This document shows, piece after piece, positions 27,801 to 37,100 of a DNA stretch of 64,000 bases. How positions within the stretch are numbered: the stretch's first letter is position 1; each line of letters opens with the position of its first letter. A model generated the notes under the pieces. It saw nothing but the letters and a program-made list of their open reading frames with translations, ran no database searches and had not been told where the DNA came from. A program made the position numbers and the translations under genes. Origin of the DNA: Pseudoduganella ginsengisoli (GTDB lineage: Bacteria; Pseudomonadota; Gammaproteobacteria; Burkholderiales; Burkholderiaceae_D); contig NZ_WNLA01000006.1 in the NCBI RefSeq assembly GCF_009720865.1, positions 124,001-188,000 on the forward strand. Reading direction: 5' to 3'.

Positions 27801-30800
27801 AAAACCGCCGAAGTATTGGTGGGTGACGGATCCGGTCGACGTCGCGGTGACGTTACCCGTCGCATACGCATCGTAAATATCGCCCTCATTGAGGCCGGCC
27901 AGGCCGCCGCCATAGGCGCCCGCGCTGACATTACCGGTGGCATATACATACTGCAGCGTGTTGCTGGAATTGTTATTCCCCACCAGGCCGCCGACATGAC
28001 TCTTCGTGCCCGTGGCGGCGCCGGTCGCGTAGGACAGCGTGATATCGCCGTTGTTTTCCCCCACCAGGCCACCGACATTACTGAGGCCGGTGACGGCGCC
28101 GGTGGCATACACGTCCGACACGGTAGCGCTGTTGTAGCCGATTAAGCCGCCGGCAGCCGCATTGTTATAGCCCGTCACGTTGCCGGTGGCATAGACGCCC
28201 GACACATTGACGACGTTAATGCCAATCAGGCCGCCCGCTGCGCCGGTAGAACTGCCATCGGCCGACACGGCGCCGGTGGCATACGACGTGCCCGTAATGT
28301 CTTCATAGTTCAAGCCGGTCAGCCCGCCTGCATACGCATAGGCGCCGGTTGCCGACACAGTGCCGCTGGCGTGCACGTTATTGATGGAGTTCGTGTTATA
28401 CCCCATCAAGCCGCCGGCATACACGGTGCCCGTACCAACGGCAGTCACACTGCCGCTGGACGATGAACTTTCAATGGTGCCCCAGTTATAGCCAGCCAGC
28501 CCGCCCGCATAAACGTCGCCCGAATAATCGCTGCTGACGTTGATGCTGCTGGTGACATTGCTGATGGTGACACCCGAGCCGACATAGCCCGCCAGCCCGC
28601 CCACGTAGGCGCCTCCGATGACCGTACCGGCCAGCGTCAAGTCATGCACATTGGCGCTGCCGTTCAATTCACCAAACAGGCCGGCGGAGTAATACGAAGG
28701 ACGGTTGATGTACAAGCCGATGATGGACTTGCTGTTGCCGTTAAAGTCCCCCTGGTATGGATAATCGCTGTTGCCGATCGGCTGGAATCCATTGGCCCAC
28801 GATGACGTGCCGCTGGCATCGATATTGTTGGCCAGCTTGTAGTGGAGCGTGGAGCTGAGCAATGTAGCCATGCCTTGCAAGCCATACACGTCCGTCAGCA
28901 GGTACGGTGTACTGGTGCTGGTCCCATCGCCCCCCAGCACGCGCAGGAAGGTAGCGTTATTGATGACGAAGTCGCCCGCCGACAGCGTCGGCAAACTCGC
29001 GCTGTTCTGCACCCACGCGCCATCGTCCAGTGTCAGCGCGCCCGTGACGGCCAGGTTGCCCGTGACGGTCAGGCTGGTGGGCGCCGACAGCGTCAGGTTA
29101 CCGGTCCAGTTCAGCGCACTATTGAGCGTAATGTCGCCGACGTCACTGTCATTGTTGACGACAAAACTCAGCGTGCTGGCCGTGACTTTGCCCGTGACAC
29201 TGCTGACGGGGATCACCATGGTGCTCGAGTTTTCCGTCCCGCTGCCGACGATCATGTCATTTTCCGTCCGGACCTCGAACGTCGATGCGGAAACCGGGCC
29301 ATTCAGGCTCAATTGACCAGACCGCGTCGTCAGGCTGCCACTCGCCGTGGTGCTGGACGCGCTGCCGAAGGTCACGCGCTTGGCGCCATACGTTGTCGTG
29401 GTCAGGTTGATGTCGCCCGTGACTTTCAGCGTACCGTTGAGCGTGATGTCATCGTCCGCCGTCAACGTCACCGTGGATGGCTTGGAATTGCCGGTGGTGT
29501 AGTCTACCGTGCCCGACACCGTGACGGTGCCGCCCGAGCCGGAAGTCGTGGCCGCCAGCGTGCCCGTGGTGCGCAAGTTCGGCAGCATCGACGACGTCAG
29601 CGACAGCGACGTGGCGGTCGCGCTGGTGGCGCCGATTTCCAGCGGACGGCCGCTCGTCAGCGTCATGATGTTCAAGTCGCCGCTGCCGGCGTTGACGATG
29701 CCGGCAGCAGTCAGCGTATCGGTGGAAATGCAGATATTGCCGCCGCTGCTGCTGACTGTCGCCCCGGAATTGATGGCGACGGAATAGCCGCTGTCTTGCG
29801 TGAACGAGATATTGTTGCCGCCGGAAGAAACACTGCCGGCGCTGCTGACCACGATGCCCTGCGAGCCTTCGATCGTCACGTCGCCGCGCGTGGTCGACAC
29901 TTCACCGGCGATCGTCAGCACGCCGTCGCTTTGCAGGCTGACGTCGCCCGTGTCCGACAGGCTGGCCGTGGTGGACTTGGCTTTGGAAACCGACGTGGCG
30001 CTATTGGACGTGAATGCGCTGATTGATTTGTATGCCTGCAGCGACAGCGTGGAAATCTCGTTTTGCGATCCTAACAGCGAAATGCTGCCGGCCGACGACG
30101 TGGCGGTGACCGTCGGTACCTTGATGGCGGTGCTGGAATTTTGCGTAATGTCGCCAGTCGCCGTCATGACCAGCGCCGCGCTGGCATTGGTGCCTTCGAT
30201 ATTGGCGTTGATATTCATCGCGCCGGCGGTGGCCGTCAACGTCAGCGTCGACGCGCCGCTCCATTGCACGGCACTGGATACCGTCAGGCTGCCGGAACTG
30301 CTGGTGCTGGCGGAGTTGGCCGTTGTCACTTCCACACTGGTGCCCAGGTTCAGCGCCGTCGTGATCAGTGTCGGGATAATCGTACTGGTGGAAACATTGG
30401 TGGCTTGTGCGAATGGTGTCGCCGCCGTCACACCGCTGGTCGTGACACCGGTGGCAATCGTGATGTCCGTCGGGTCCAGCAACAGCTTGCCGCCCTTGCC
30501 GGCCGGCGCGGAAGCATTGGCCTTGCCCTGCATGTCGAGATAGCCGCCCGACGTTTCGATCAAGCCGCCGTCGCCCCACCTGGCGCCGCCCTGCGCCGAC
30601 AGGCTGCCATACACGCGCGTGGCCTTGTCGCTCCACGCGATGATGCGGCCGCCGTCGCCTTCGACTTTCGCATCGGCGCGCACCACCGCTCCTTCGCCGA
30701 TATACGTCTGCTGCGCATTCGGCACAGAGGCATCCTTGCCCTGGTAATTGCCGCCGATGAGGATCTGGCCGCCGCCCTTGGCGCCGCTGGCGTCCAGCAG

Positions 30801-31688
30801 CGCATCATCGGTCAAGCCGACGCGCTCGCCCAGCAGCCTGATGTCGCCGCCCTGTCCCGCGCTGTTGACGGCGCTGGTGACGGAACCCTTTTCCAGCAGC
30901 GTGGTGCCGGACGCCTTCAGCACGATCTTGCCATTCTCGCCGCGCACGGCGCTGTCGGCATTGACTTTGCCGCGCTGGTTCACCAGCGCGCCGTAAATGC
31001 CGACACGTCCGCCGGACGCCAGCACCTGCCCCAGGTTCAGTGCCTGGTCATCCGGCGCCGACACCACCACGTGGACGGATGGATCGCTGGAATCGACCAG
31101 TTGCACCGTATGCCCAGCCGCCAGCACGACGTCGCCCTGCTTTGATGTGATCACGCCGGCATTTTCCACGCTGGCGCCGACCAGGTACACCTTGCCGCCG
31201 CCGGGCGTCACGATGGCGCCTTCGTTCGACACTTTTCCTGCGCCCGTGCCGCTGAAACGGTTGCGCCCCGCCAGGAAATCGCTGTCCGACAGGGCCAGCG
31301 ACGACGCCACCAGCCCCTGCACGTCGACCCGCGCATCCTTGCCGAATACGATGCCATTCGGGTTGATCAGGTACACGTGCCCGTTCGATTGCAGCGCGCC
31401 GAGGATGCGGCTGGGGTCTTGCCCGGTAATGCGGTTCAATACCCGGCTGTCCGCGTTTTGCTGGATAAACCGCGTGACTTCATCCGGCGCAATGGAAAAG
31501 CTTTGCCAGTTGATGATGGCGTTCGGTGTATTCGTGATGGAAAACACCTTGCCATTTTGCTGGAAGGCGGCCTGGCCCGCGATGATTTGCGGCGCCAGGG
31601 GATTGGCATAAGCCGCCCCATAACAGGCGGCCACCATGACAGCCAGCGCTTTGCGCTTGAGGTACAGGGGGCGCCCGGGGGAGTTCAT
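21867..31688 (-). CDS. TPS-family giant exoprotein 2 with GLUG and MBG repeats and a helical stalk
   Basis: 3273 aa, the largest gene here. Signal peptide (LKRKALAVMVAACYGAAYA-NP), TPS domain (about 30-300) with NPNGIVFG and ITNTPNAIINW, then a beta-rich shaft. GLUG repeats (GGLxGxN, YATGxV) occupy about residues 1016-1316. MBG/YDG-type immunoglobulin-like repeats run from about 1410 to 2515, the last eleven being 86 residues each and nearly identical. Residues about 2940-3165 are an Ala/Lys/Glu repeat predicted to form one long helix, like TolA domain II. A Ser/Thr-rich linker and the tail KKDEPVKKLYCN end the protein. It starts 9 bp after tpsB. Likely a surface-exposed adhesin filament. Confidence 0.92.
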   Translation of the reverse strand: MNSPGRPLYLKRKALAVMVAACYGAAYANPLAPQIIAGQAAFQQNGKVFSITNTPNAIINWQSFSIAPDEVTRFIQQNADSRVLNRITGQDPSRILGALQSNGHVYLINPNGIVFGKDARVDVQGLVASSLALSDSDFLAGRNRFSGTGAGKVSNEGAIVTPGGGKVYLVGASVENAGVITSKQGDVVLAAGHTVQLVDSSDPSVHVVVSAPDDQALNLGQVLASGGRVGIYGALVNQRGKVNADSAVRGENGKIVLKASGTTLLEKGSVTSAVNSAGQGGDIRLLGERVGLTDDALLDASGAKGGGQILIGGNYQGKDASVPNAQQTYIGEGAVVRADAKVEGDGGRIIAWSDKATRVYGSLSAQGGARWGDGGLIETSGGYLDMQGKANASAPAGKGGKLLLDPTDITIATGVTTSGVTAATPFAQATNVSTSTIIPTLITTALNLGTSVEVTTANSASTSSSGSLTVSSAVQWSGASTLTLTATAGAMNINANIEGTNASAALVMTATGDITQNSSTAIKVPTVTATSSAGSISLLGSQNEISTLSLQAYKSISAFTSNSATSVSKAKSTTASLSDTGDVSLQSDGVLTIAGEVSTTRGDVTIEGSQGIVVSSAGSVSSGGNNISFTQDSGYSVAINSGATVSSSGGNICISTDTLTAAGIVNAGSGDLNIMTLTSGRPLEIGATSATATSLSLTSSMLPNLRTTGTLAATTSGSGGTVTVSGTVDYTTGNSKPSTVTLTADDDITLNGTLKVTGDINLTTTTYGAKRVTFGSASSTTASGSLTTRSGQLSLNGPVSASTFEVRTENDMIVGSGTENSSTMVIPVSSVTGKVTASTLSFVVNNDSDVGDITLNSALNWTGNLTLSAPTSLTVTGNLAVTGALTLDDGAWVQNSASLPTLSAGDFVINNATFLRVLGGDGTSTSTPYLLTDVYGLQGMATLLSSTLHYKLANNIDASGTSSWANGFQPIGNSDYPYQGDFNGNSKSIIGLYINRPSYYSAGLFGELNGSANVHDLTLAGTVIGGAYVGGLAGYVGSGVTISNVTSSINVSSDYSGDVYAGGLAGYNWGTIESSSSSGSVTAVGTGTVYAGGLMGYNTNSINNVHASGTVSATGAYAYAGGLTGLNYEDITGTSYATGAVSADGSSTGAAGGLIGINVVNVSGVYATGNVTGYNNAAAGGLIGYNSATVSDVYATGAVTGLSNVGGLVGENNGDITLSYATGAATGTKSHVGGLVGNNNSSNTLQYVYATGNVSAGAYGGGLAGLNEGDIYDAYATGNVTATSTGSVTHQYFGGFAGYNSGYISRAYSTGTMSTSGSGPFSGVTAFSTNNTIGCDCSNAAPHTYYNSANTSASNVNSTGLTTAQMLQSSNFTGFDFTGTFSQAPTPAVWRNYDGYTTPMLKSMLTALTINTTGSYSHVYDGTTPSFTGTPTYTGFTGSDTSSSLSGSLVWGTAKNVGTGYTTLSGLYSTKYDISYTGSATLAITARTVTPTASKVYDGTTSLTSANITFSNMVSGDSLSLIATMSYANKNVGTGKTINLSEANLSGASAGNYTLSTSGATGTITAKSLTVSGMTGVNRTYTAGTSASVSGGTLSGMISGDTVTLGTTTASFADKNVGTSKAITVSSVGLSGTDAGNYTVTAPTGLTANITAATLTVTGLSGVSRTYDAGTTATTTGGTLSGKLGSDDVSVGTVAASYADKNVGASKSVTVSSVTLSGTDAGNYTVTLPTGVTGTITAAPLTVSGMTAVSRTYDRTTTATTTGGTLSGILGDDSVTLGTTTASFASKTVGASKPVTVSSVGLSGTDAGNYSVTVPTGLTADITAATLTVSGMTGVNRTYNAGTSASVSGGTLSGIISGDTVTLGTTTASFADKNVGASKAITVSSVGLSGTDAGNYSVTAPTGLTANITAAALTVSGMSAVSRTYDATTTATTSGGALSGILGSDDVSMSTVTAAFANKNAGTGKAVTVSSIALSGTDAGNYSVTAPTGLTANITAAPLTVSGMSGVSRTYTSGTSATTTGGTLSGILGSDTVTMGTVTASFADKNVGTGKAITVSSVGLSGTDAGNYSVTAPTGLTGDITAAQLTVSGMTGVSRTYDATTTATTSGGTLSGVFSGDSVAKSTVTASFADKNIGTGKAITVSSIALSGTDAGNYTVTVPTGLTANVTAAPLTVTGMSGVSRTYDATTTATTTGGALSGVLGSDSVTLGTATASFASKTVGTSKAITVSSIGLSGTDSGNYTLTMPAGLTADIKAAELTVTGMAGVSRVYDATATATTAGGTLSGIFSGDTVAKGAVTAAFADKNVGTSKAITVSNIALTGADAGNYTVAVPTGLTADVTAAPLTITGITGVSRVYDATTTATTSGGTLNGLLGSDAVTIGAVTAAFADKNTGTGKTVTVSNVALSGTDAANYTVTMPASITANITAAPLTVSGMTVPDRTYNANAIATTSGGTLAGVLSGDTVAVGTVTAAYADAIPGAGKAVTISNLALTGTDAANYSVTIPTGLTGNITQAPTATYIGPGTGNWATPSFWLNGIVPVNNYVLAATLNGSSGAVAFTSGTVTLQSLTAANGQSLNITGGTLTLGAAATDLSHVAGSVTVGSTGTLSVVGKLTAGVYTQSGGTVNGSGILAAQQFAMSGGAIGSLAGLDVASSYSHTGGTISIPGAVQITQAAGNLALRAMTATAGMNLTATAGAITQTGALDTASLSTTSATGVTLTNNSNHILAYTGVNGTGGIQLVNKLTGADQLSLGAVTTTGGSLVVDNTGGIVSTGAQSAPAGKVSLTAHSPITLNYSITAQDIDLSASTEIALNSGSSLQAANNVDLAAGTEIALGSGATVQAANSIGLSAGTDIAMSSGSSLQATKNIGMTAGSDITLAGSLQSTSGSITATATAGGITALPGTSISATTPVSLTAATGTVSSSAITFAGGATPVINDPATVAAAEAAAAKAAADAAAKKAAEEAAAKAAADAAAKKAAEEAAAKAAAEAAVKKAAEEAAAKAAAEAAAKKAAEEAAAKAAAEAAAKKAAEEAAAKAAAEAAAKKAAEEAAAKAAAEAAAKAAAEAAAKAAEEAAAKAAAEAAARAAEEAAARAAAEAAEAAAKAAAEEAAAKAAAEAAAKKAAEDAAAKAAADAAAKKAAADAAAKAAAEAAAKKAAEEAAAKAAQNTNNEPVGQAISSTVNIINTAASAVNALQDQADAKKLATAATASSPASSASSSTPASSQTSSTASASTAQQSTAEEKPGETKEEKKDGNAKTADVVKKDEPVKKLYCN
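22197..22872 (-). repeat. Coding repeats, Ala/Lys/Glu helical stalk of exoprotein 2
   Basis: A 51-nt (17-residue) period encodes units like AAAKAAAEAAAKKAAEE for about 225 residues. Codon choice varies between copies. On the complementary strand it gives long meaningless open frames. Confidence 0.85.
24145..27460 (-). repeat. MBG-domain tandem array of exoprotein 2
   Basis: About 13 Ig-like repeats. The eleven between 24145 and about 26985 are exactly 258 nt (86 codons) each and share LTVSGM, SRTYDATTTATTSGGTLSG, FADKNVGTGKA, LSGTDAGNY and TGLTANITAAP. Two more divergent copies precede them. Confidence 0.88.
27740..28630 (-). repeat. GLUG repeats of exoprotein 2
   Basis: About ten consecutive units with the pattern GGLxGxNxxxIxxxYATGxVxG. 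GLUG repeats are a known component of large bacterial surface proteins. A shorter run of the same kind occurs in exoprotein 3 (39440-39960). Confidence 0.75.
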
Positions 31689-31697
31689 GATAGGGTC

Positions 31698-33278
31698 CTA
31701 GTAAGATAGGCCCAATCGCACGTGCAAGCGGTTGGCGCCATTGCGGCCCGTTGCGCCGGCCTGCACGACGTGGCCGTAATCGAGCTGCAGGTTGAGGGAA
31801 CTGCCCATCAGTACGCGCAAGCCCAGGCCCACGCTGCCAATGGTGGTACTGGTCAATTCACCAGCGAGCGCATGGTTGCGTTTCACGTAGGCCATGTCAT
31901 AAAAGCCCAGCACGCGGCACTGCCAGCGGTCGGAGCTGCAAAAATCAGGGGCGTACGCTTCCAGGTTTGCCCCCACGCCGCTGTCGTTGGAAATTTCACG
32001 CTCAGCAAAGCCGCGCACGGAACCAGCGCCGCCGCCACCGAACTGTTCGCCAGGAATCAGCGCATCGGGCGTCAGCTGGGCATTGACGATGGCGCGCAAC
32101 TGCCAGTCGCTGGCCAGCGAACGGCCATAGCTGCCGGACAGGCGCAGCGCCGTATAGCGGGCCTTGGCGCCCGTGCGCACGCGCGTAAAGTCATCGGCGC
32201 TGCCTTTGTCGCCGCCCGGGATGTTGACCACCAGCGTGGCGGAACCGCCCAGGTCGGTGCCTTCCTTGGCCCAGTTGGCGACATAGTTGACAGACAATGG
32301 ATGCACCGTCACGTCATTGCCCAGCTGGGCGCCGGAATACAGCACGCTATTCTTGAACGCCTTGTAGTCGAGGCCATAGATCAGGCGCGAATCCAGCTCG
32401 CCCCGCTTGGCCAGGTTGTGCGTATAGCGCGCGCCATAGACGGAACCCTTGCCGCTGACGGCCAGGCTCAAGACGCCGGCCGACACGACGCCGGAATCCA
32501 CGTTCGAATAGCTGGCAAACAAGTCAATTGCATCGCCCAGGCTGTATAGCGGGATGTGGTAGCCCAGGCCATACACTTTGACCTGGTTCGGCTTTTCCGC
32601 CGTCGTGGTGTATTGCAGGCTGGCGACATGGTCGAGGCCCCACAGGTTGGCGTGCTGCAGCACGACGCCCACGTGGGTCTTACCGGTCGAATCCGTACCG
32701 GTATTGTCCACGTTCAGCATGGCTTTCCACGGCTTTTCATCCGTCACGTCCAGCGCCGCATCGACTTCGCCCTCTTCGTCGCTGCTTTGCAGTTTCAGCG
32801 CGATCTTGCGCGCCGGGCTGTCATTGGCCAGCCGCAAGCCGGCCGACACTTTTTTCAAGTTCGGCGTCTGGCCTTCCTGCAAATGCGGCAAGGCGCGGCG
32901 CACATTGGCTTCATCGAAATACTGGTTGCCGCTGACCTTGACCCGGCCGATTTTGGTTTGCACCACTTTCAGCTGCACTTCGCCCTTGTCGAGTTCCTGC
33001 TCCGGCAACTCCACGGTGACAATGTTGTAGCCATGCGCGTGATAGACGGCTTCCAGCGCTTCCAATGCGCGCTGCACGTCGCCGAAATCGCGCCGCGGGC
33101 CGGCAAACGGCGCCAGCGTGCTGTCGATCTCGGCTTGCGGTAACAAAGTATTACCGCTGACAATAAACCGCGTGATTTCAAACCGGACGATACCGTCATC
33201 CGGTTCTGCAGCCCAGGCAGTGCTGACGGCGGCGGCCAGGAGGGAGGCTGCAAAGATGCGCGCAAGTGGTCGTTTCAT
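31698..33278 (-). CDS. TpsB outer-membrane transporter (FhaC/ShlB/HecB family)
   Basis: 526 aa. The signal peptide ends at AWA-AE (about residue 23). Two POTRA domains follow: ITRFIVSGNTLLPQAEID with LEAVYHAHGYNIVTVELPEQ, then IGRVKVSGNQYFDEANVRRALP. The 16-strand barrel occupies about 190-526 and holds the family motif GSVRGFAERE in the L6 loop after GEQFGGGGAG, a cysteine pair (DFCSSDRWQC), and the C-terminal beta-signal ending RLHVRLGLSY. It recognises the TPS domain and moves exoproteins across the outer membrane. It is followed after 9 bp by exoprotein 2, then exoprotein 1 and FecR-1, so it is first in that operon. The start lacks a strong ribosome site. The 218 bp upstream are AT-rich and probably hold its promoter, but no clear boxes were found. 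Confidence 0.94.
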   Translation of the reverse strand: MKRPLARIFAASLLAAAVSTAWAAEPDDGIVRFEITRFIVSGNTLLPQAEIDSTLAPFAGPRRDFGDVQRALEALEAVYHAHGYNIVTVELPEQELDKGEVQLKVVQTKIGRVKVSGNQYFDEANVRRALPHLQEGQTPNLKKVSAGLRLANDSPARKIALKLQSSDEEGEVDAALDVTDEKPWKAMLNVDNTGTDSTGKTHVGVVLQHANLWGLDHVASLQYTTTAEKPNQVKVYGLGYHIPLYSLGDAIDLFASYSNVDSGVVSAGVLSLAVSGKGSVYGARYTHNLAKRGELDSRLIYGLDYKAFKNSVLYSGAQLGNDVTVHPLSVNYVANWAKEGTDLGGSATLVVNIPGGDKGSADDFTRVRTGAKARYTALRLSGSYGRSLASDWQLRAIVNAQLTPDALIPGEQFGGGGAGSVRGFAEREISNDSGVGANLEAYAPDFCSSDRWQCRVLGFYDMAYVKRNHALAGELTSTTIGSVGLGLRVLMGSSLNLQLDYGHVVQAGATGRNGANRLHVRLGLSY

Positions 33279-33496
33279 GTATCGGCTCGTGGGTTGTTCT
33301 TGTGCTGTATGGAATTATTACTCACTGACGGCCTGTTGCGGCCGGTAACAGTAAATATTGCAACTGCATGAGACAAATCCCGTCACTGTTTTGCCTTGAT
33401 CCAGCACAACGGGATGCTATCACACAAACAACAAATAGTGCCTTCTTGAAATAAATTTGTCACAAAAATGCCGGCAACATAAAGTTGCTTTTCCCA

Positions 33497-34156
33497 TCAT
33501 TTGTCCGGCAACCCGCTGGCGCCGAATTCAGCCGGCAAATCAAACCGCATGCCGGGGTTGGCAAACATCTTGGCGGGCTTGGTCTTGTCATCCTTGATAT
33601 AGCCATACTGGCCTGGGTCGTATTGAAAAAAGCCGGCCTGGTTGGTCAGTGAAATACCGCCATCGCTGACATACACGTGCAAGCCCGGATCGAGTGCGCT
33701 GGCAGCCGCGCCATCCGCACTGCCCGTCAGGTATTCGAGGAAAAACGTGGTGCCACGGATACCAATGGTGGCGCTCGGCGTATGCAGTGTGAATTTTTCC
33801 TTGTTGCGCTTGCCCAGCAAGCCTGTCACGGAGCGCATGCCGCCCCGCAGCAGCCGCAAGCCCGCGCTGTCGCCGGACGGTTTGCCATGCTCAAACACAA
33901 AATGGTCGATGGCCAGCACCGTCACCGGTTTCAGCACGATTTCACTGTCATCGATGAACTTCACGATGGCGTAGCTGTCTTTCGCCGTGGTCAGCAATTC
34001 GCCGCTGGCCACTTCGGATTTCAGCGCCAGGGGCCGCACGACGCCATCGGCCCGGCTGGCCGTCATGGCGCCGCTGAGCTGGGTCACCGTGCCGGCTACC
34101 GTGCTGGCCAGCGCCGGCATGGCGCACGCCAAGGCCCATGCGGCGGCCGCGCCCAT
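33497..34156 (-). CDS. FecR-domain exported protein, partner of exoprotein 3 (FecR-2)
   Basis: 219 aa. Signal peptide MGAAAAWALACAMPALA-ST, then a FecR domain closely related to FecR-1: VAGTVTQLSGAM, SEVASGELLT, KFIDDSEIVLKP, GGMRSVTGLLGKRNKEKF and ATIGIRGTTF. Unlike FecR-1 it is shorter and has no C-terminal cysteine. The ATG at 34156 has AGGCGG six bases upstream and lies 25 bp after exoprotein 3; a TTG two codons earlier is possible. The same frame stays open back through the exoprotein 3 tail, where residues SRNCIATE align with SKNFIATK of FecR-1, suggesting that the ancestral start was inside the exoprotein gene and was lost. Confidence 0.82.
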   Translation of the reverse strand: MGAAAAWALACAMPALASTVAGTVTQLSGAMTASRADGVVRPLALKSEVASGELLTTAKDSYAIVKFIDDSEIVLKPVTVLAIDHFVFEHGKPSGDSAGLRLLRGGMRSVTGLLGKRNKEKFTLHTPSATIGIRGTTFFLEYLTGSADGAAASALDPGLHVYVSDGGISLTNQAGFFQYDPGQYGYIKDDKTKPAKMFANPGMRFDLPAEFGASGLPDK

Positions 34157-34181
34157 GGCCAACCGCCTGGCGGCAACCCGC

Positions 34182-37100
34182 TCAGTTGCAATACAGTTTC
34201 TTGACAGGCTCGTCTTTCTTAGGTGCGGTGTCCTGAGGTGCAACGCCATCCTTTTTCTCCTCCTTCTTGGAATCGCCCTCGGATTTGCTTTCAGAGGATG
34301 AGCTAGACGACGAACTGGACGAGGAGCTCGGCGAAGCACTTGACGCGGCGCTGGACGACGTGCCGCCGCCCGATGCACTTGGCGCCGGCGTGGTTTCCAC
34401 GACTTTGGCAGACGAGGCATTAATCAGGTTCACCGTAGTATTCACGGCCGTGCGGACGGGCTCGGCTTCCTTGGTTTGCTGGGCTTTCGCTGCCGCTTCC
34501 GCCGCGGCCTTGGCGGCGGCTTCTTCCGCGGCTTTCTTGGCGGCGGCTTCCGCTGCCGCTTTGGCTTCCGCTGCCGCTTTGGCTGCCGCCTCCGCTGCGG
34601 CTTTCTTCGCTGCCGCGTCGGCTGCAGCCTTGGCGGCGGCTTCGTCGGCGGCTTTTTTCGCTGCTGCATCGGCTGCTGCCTTGGCGGCCGCGTCTGCCGC
34701 AGCTTTGGCTGCCGCTTCTTCCGCGGCGATCCGTGCGGCTTCTTCGGCCGCGCGGGCGGCAGCTTCTTCCGCTGCCTTGGCGGCTGCTTCGGCGGCGGCT
34801 TTCGCGGCGGCTTCCGCCGCAGCCTTGGCCGCGGCTTCTTCCGCAGCTTTTGCCGCTGCTTCGGCGGCGGCTTTGGCGGCCGCTTCTTCTGCGGCCTTTT
34901 TCGCAGCCGCTTCGGCTGCCGCCTTGGCGGCGGCTTCTTCCGCGGCTTTCTTCGCTGCCGCTTCTGCTGCTGCCTTGGCGGCGGCTTCTTCCGCGGCTTT
35001 CTTCGCGGCGGCATCGGCCGCGGCCTTGGCAGCGGCTTCTTCCGCAGCTTTCTTCGCAGCCGCGTCAGCAGCAGCCTTGGCGGCGGCTTCGTCTGCGGCT
35101 TTCTTCGCAGCCGCGTCCGCAGCAGCCTTGGCGGCGGCCTCTTCTGCCGCTTTCTTCGCGGCCGCATCGGCAGCCGCCTGGGCTGCCGCATTTGCCACAG
35201 CATCCACCACGGTCGGCGACGTACCGCTGGCGAAGACCGAGCTTGGCGCGGTGACGGAACCGGCAAGCGTGGTCATGCTCAGGCCGCCCGGGCTATTGAT
35301 ATTTGCGCTGCTGCTGGCCACGATATTGCCCGTATCGGCCGTCATCGCCACCGAGCCCGATGTGCTGGTAATGGCGCCATCGACTCCGATACTGGTGCCC
35401 GCATCGATCGTGATGTTATGCACTGCCGACAGCGACGAACCGGATGCCAGCGCAATAGTGGTGCTGGCGTCCAATGCAATGCTGTCGGCCGTGATGGACG
35501 ACGCCACGTTGATCGGACTGTGCGCGGTCAGCTTGACGGCGCCGGTCGGTGCGCTCAGCGCACCCGTGACGTGGATGCCGCCTGCGCCGGTATTGTCAAC
35601 CGTGATACCGCCGCCCGTGCTGGTCACTGGTCCCAGCACCAGTGAATTGCTGCCCGTGACATTGACCAGCGAAATGCCGCCCGACGCGCTGTTGCTGCCC
35701 GTGTACGCCTTGATCTGGTTGCTGGTGTTGGTCAATACCACGCCAGTCTGCGACGTCGTCGTCAGCGAATTGGTCACCAGCGGGCCATTTTGCGAAATGC
35801 CGCCGCCCTCGGTCACGTTGAGCGTGATGCCGGTGGTGGCGGTCGTGGCTTTCATTACCAGCGACCCGGTGCCTTGCGTAACCGACAGCGCGCCCGGAAT
35901 CGAGAACGTGCCGCCGCTTTGCGACCAGTTATTGGTGGCCGCCACCGAACTCAAACCGCTGATGGCGCCGCCGCCCTGCGCAATGGTGCTATATGACATC
36001 GTGCCGGAACCGGCTATCGTGCCGCCCGTTTGCGTCAGCGTGGTCCCGGTCAGGTTGCCAACCACGTTGAGCGCGCCGCTGACCACGACCATGGCGGCCG
36101 ACGTCGATGCATGGCTGGCACTGGTCCCCAAGGTCAGCGTGCCGCCGCTGATCTGCACCTTCTGTCCGCCAGACACGGTCAAGGTATTGAGCGTGACGGA
36201 ACCGCTATCCAAAATCACGTCCTGCGATGCCAGCGGCAAGATGGCGGCCGCCACATTGGCGCCGTCCGGCGCAATGCCGCCCACCCAGTTATTGCCATTG
36301 CTCCAGAAGTTATCCGCCGCGCCCGACCAGGTGGACGATGGCCGCTGCGTGATGTCTGCAGTAATGCCGGTCGGCTGCGTGAGCACGTAATTGCCCGCAT
36401 CCGTGCCGGACAGCGCAATCGTGGTCAGGCTCAGCGGCTTGGCCGTGCCGACATTCTTGTCCGCATAGCTGGCGGTAAAGCTGCCCGCCGTGACGGTATC
36501 GCCGCTGAACACGCCCGTCAGCGTTCCGCCCGTGGTGGTGGCGGTCGTCGTGTTGTCGTACTGTTTCGACACGCCGGAAATGCCGGTCATGGTCAGTGTG
36601 GCCGGTGTAATGGCGCCCGTCAGGCCGGTCGGTATCGTCACCGTATAGTTGCCGGCATCCGCGCCTGCCAGGGCGACCGCGGTGACCGTCACGGCTTTGC
36701 CGGTGCCGACATTTTTGTCTGCAAACGTTGCCGTCACGGCGCCGACCGAGACGCTGTCGCCGCTGACGGCGCCGGACACGGTGCCGCCGCTGGTATTGGC
36801 GCTGGCCGTACTGTCATAAACGCGGGTCAGGCCGGGAATACCCGACACCGTCAATGGCGCCGCCGTAATATTGGCCGTCAGGCCGGTCGGCAGGGTCACC
36901 GTATAGTTGCCCGCATCGGCGCCCGTCAAAGCGGCTTGCGACACGGTGACGGCTTTGCCGGTACCGGCGTTTTTGTCCGCAAAGTTCGCCGTCACCGTCC
37001 CCAGGCTGACCGCTTCCCCTTCATACACACCGGCCAGCGAGCCACCGGACGTTGCCACGCTGGTGCTGCCGTTATACACGCGGCTGGTGGCGGTCAGGCC

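Noticed and set aside
15499..34156. FecR-domain proteins as anti-sigma regulators of a FecI-type sigma factor.
   Set aside because: They have signal peptides, no N-terminal anti-sigma region or membrane helix, and no ECF sigma factor gene or TonB receptor is in the window.
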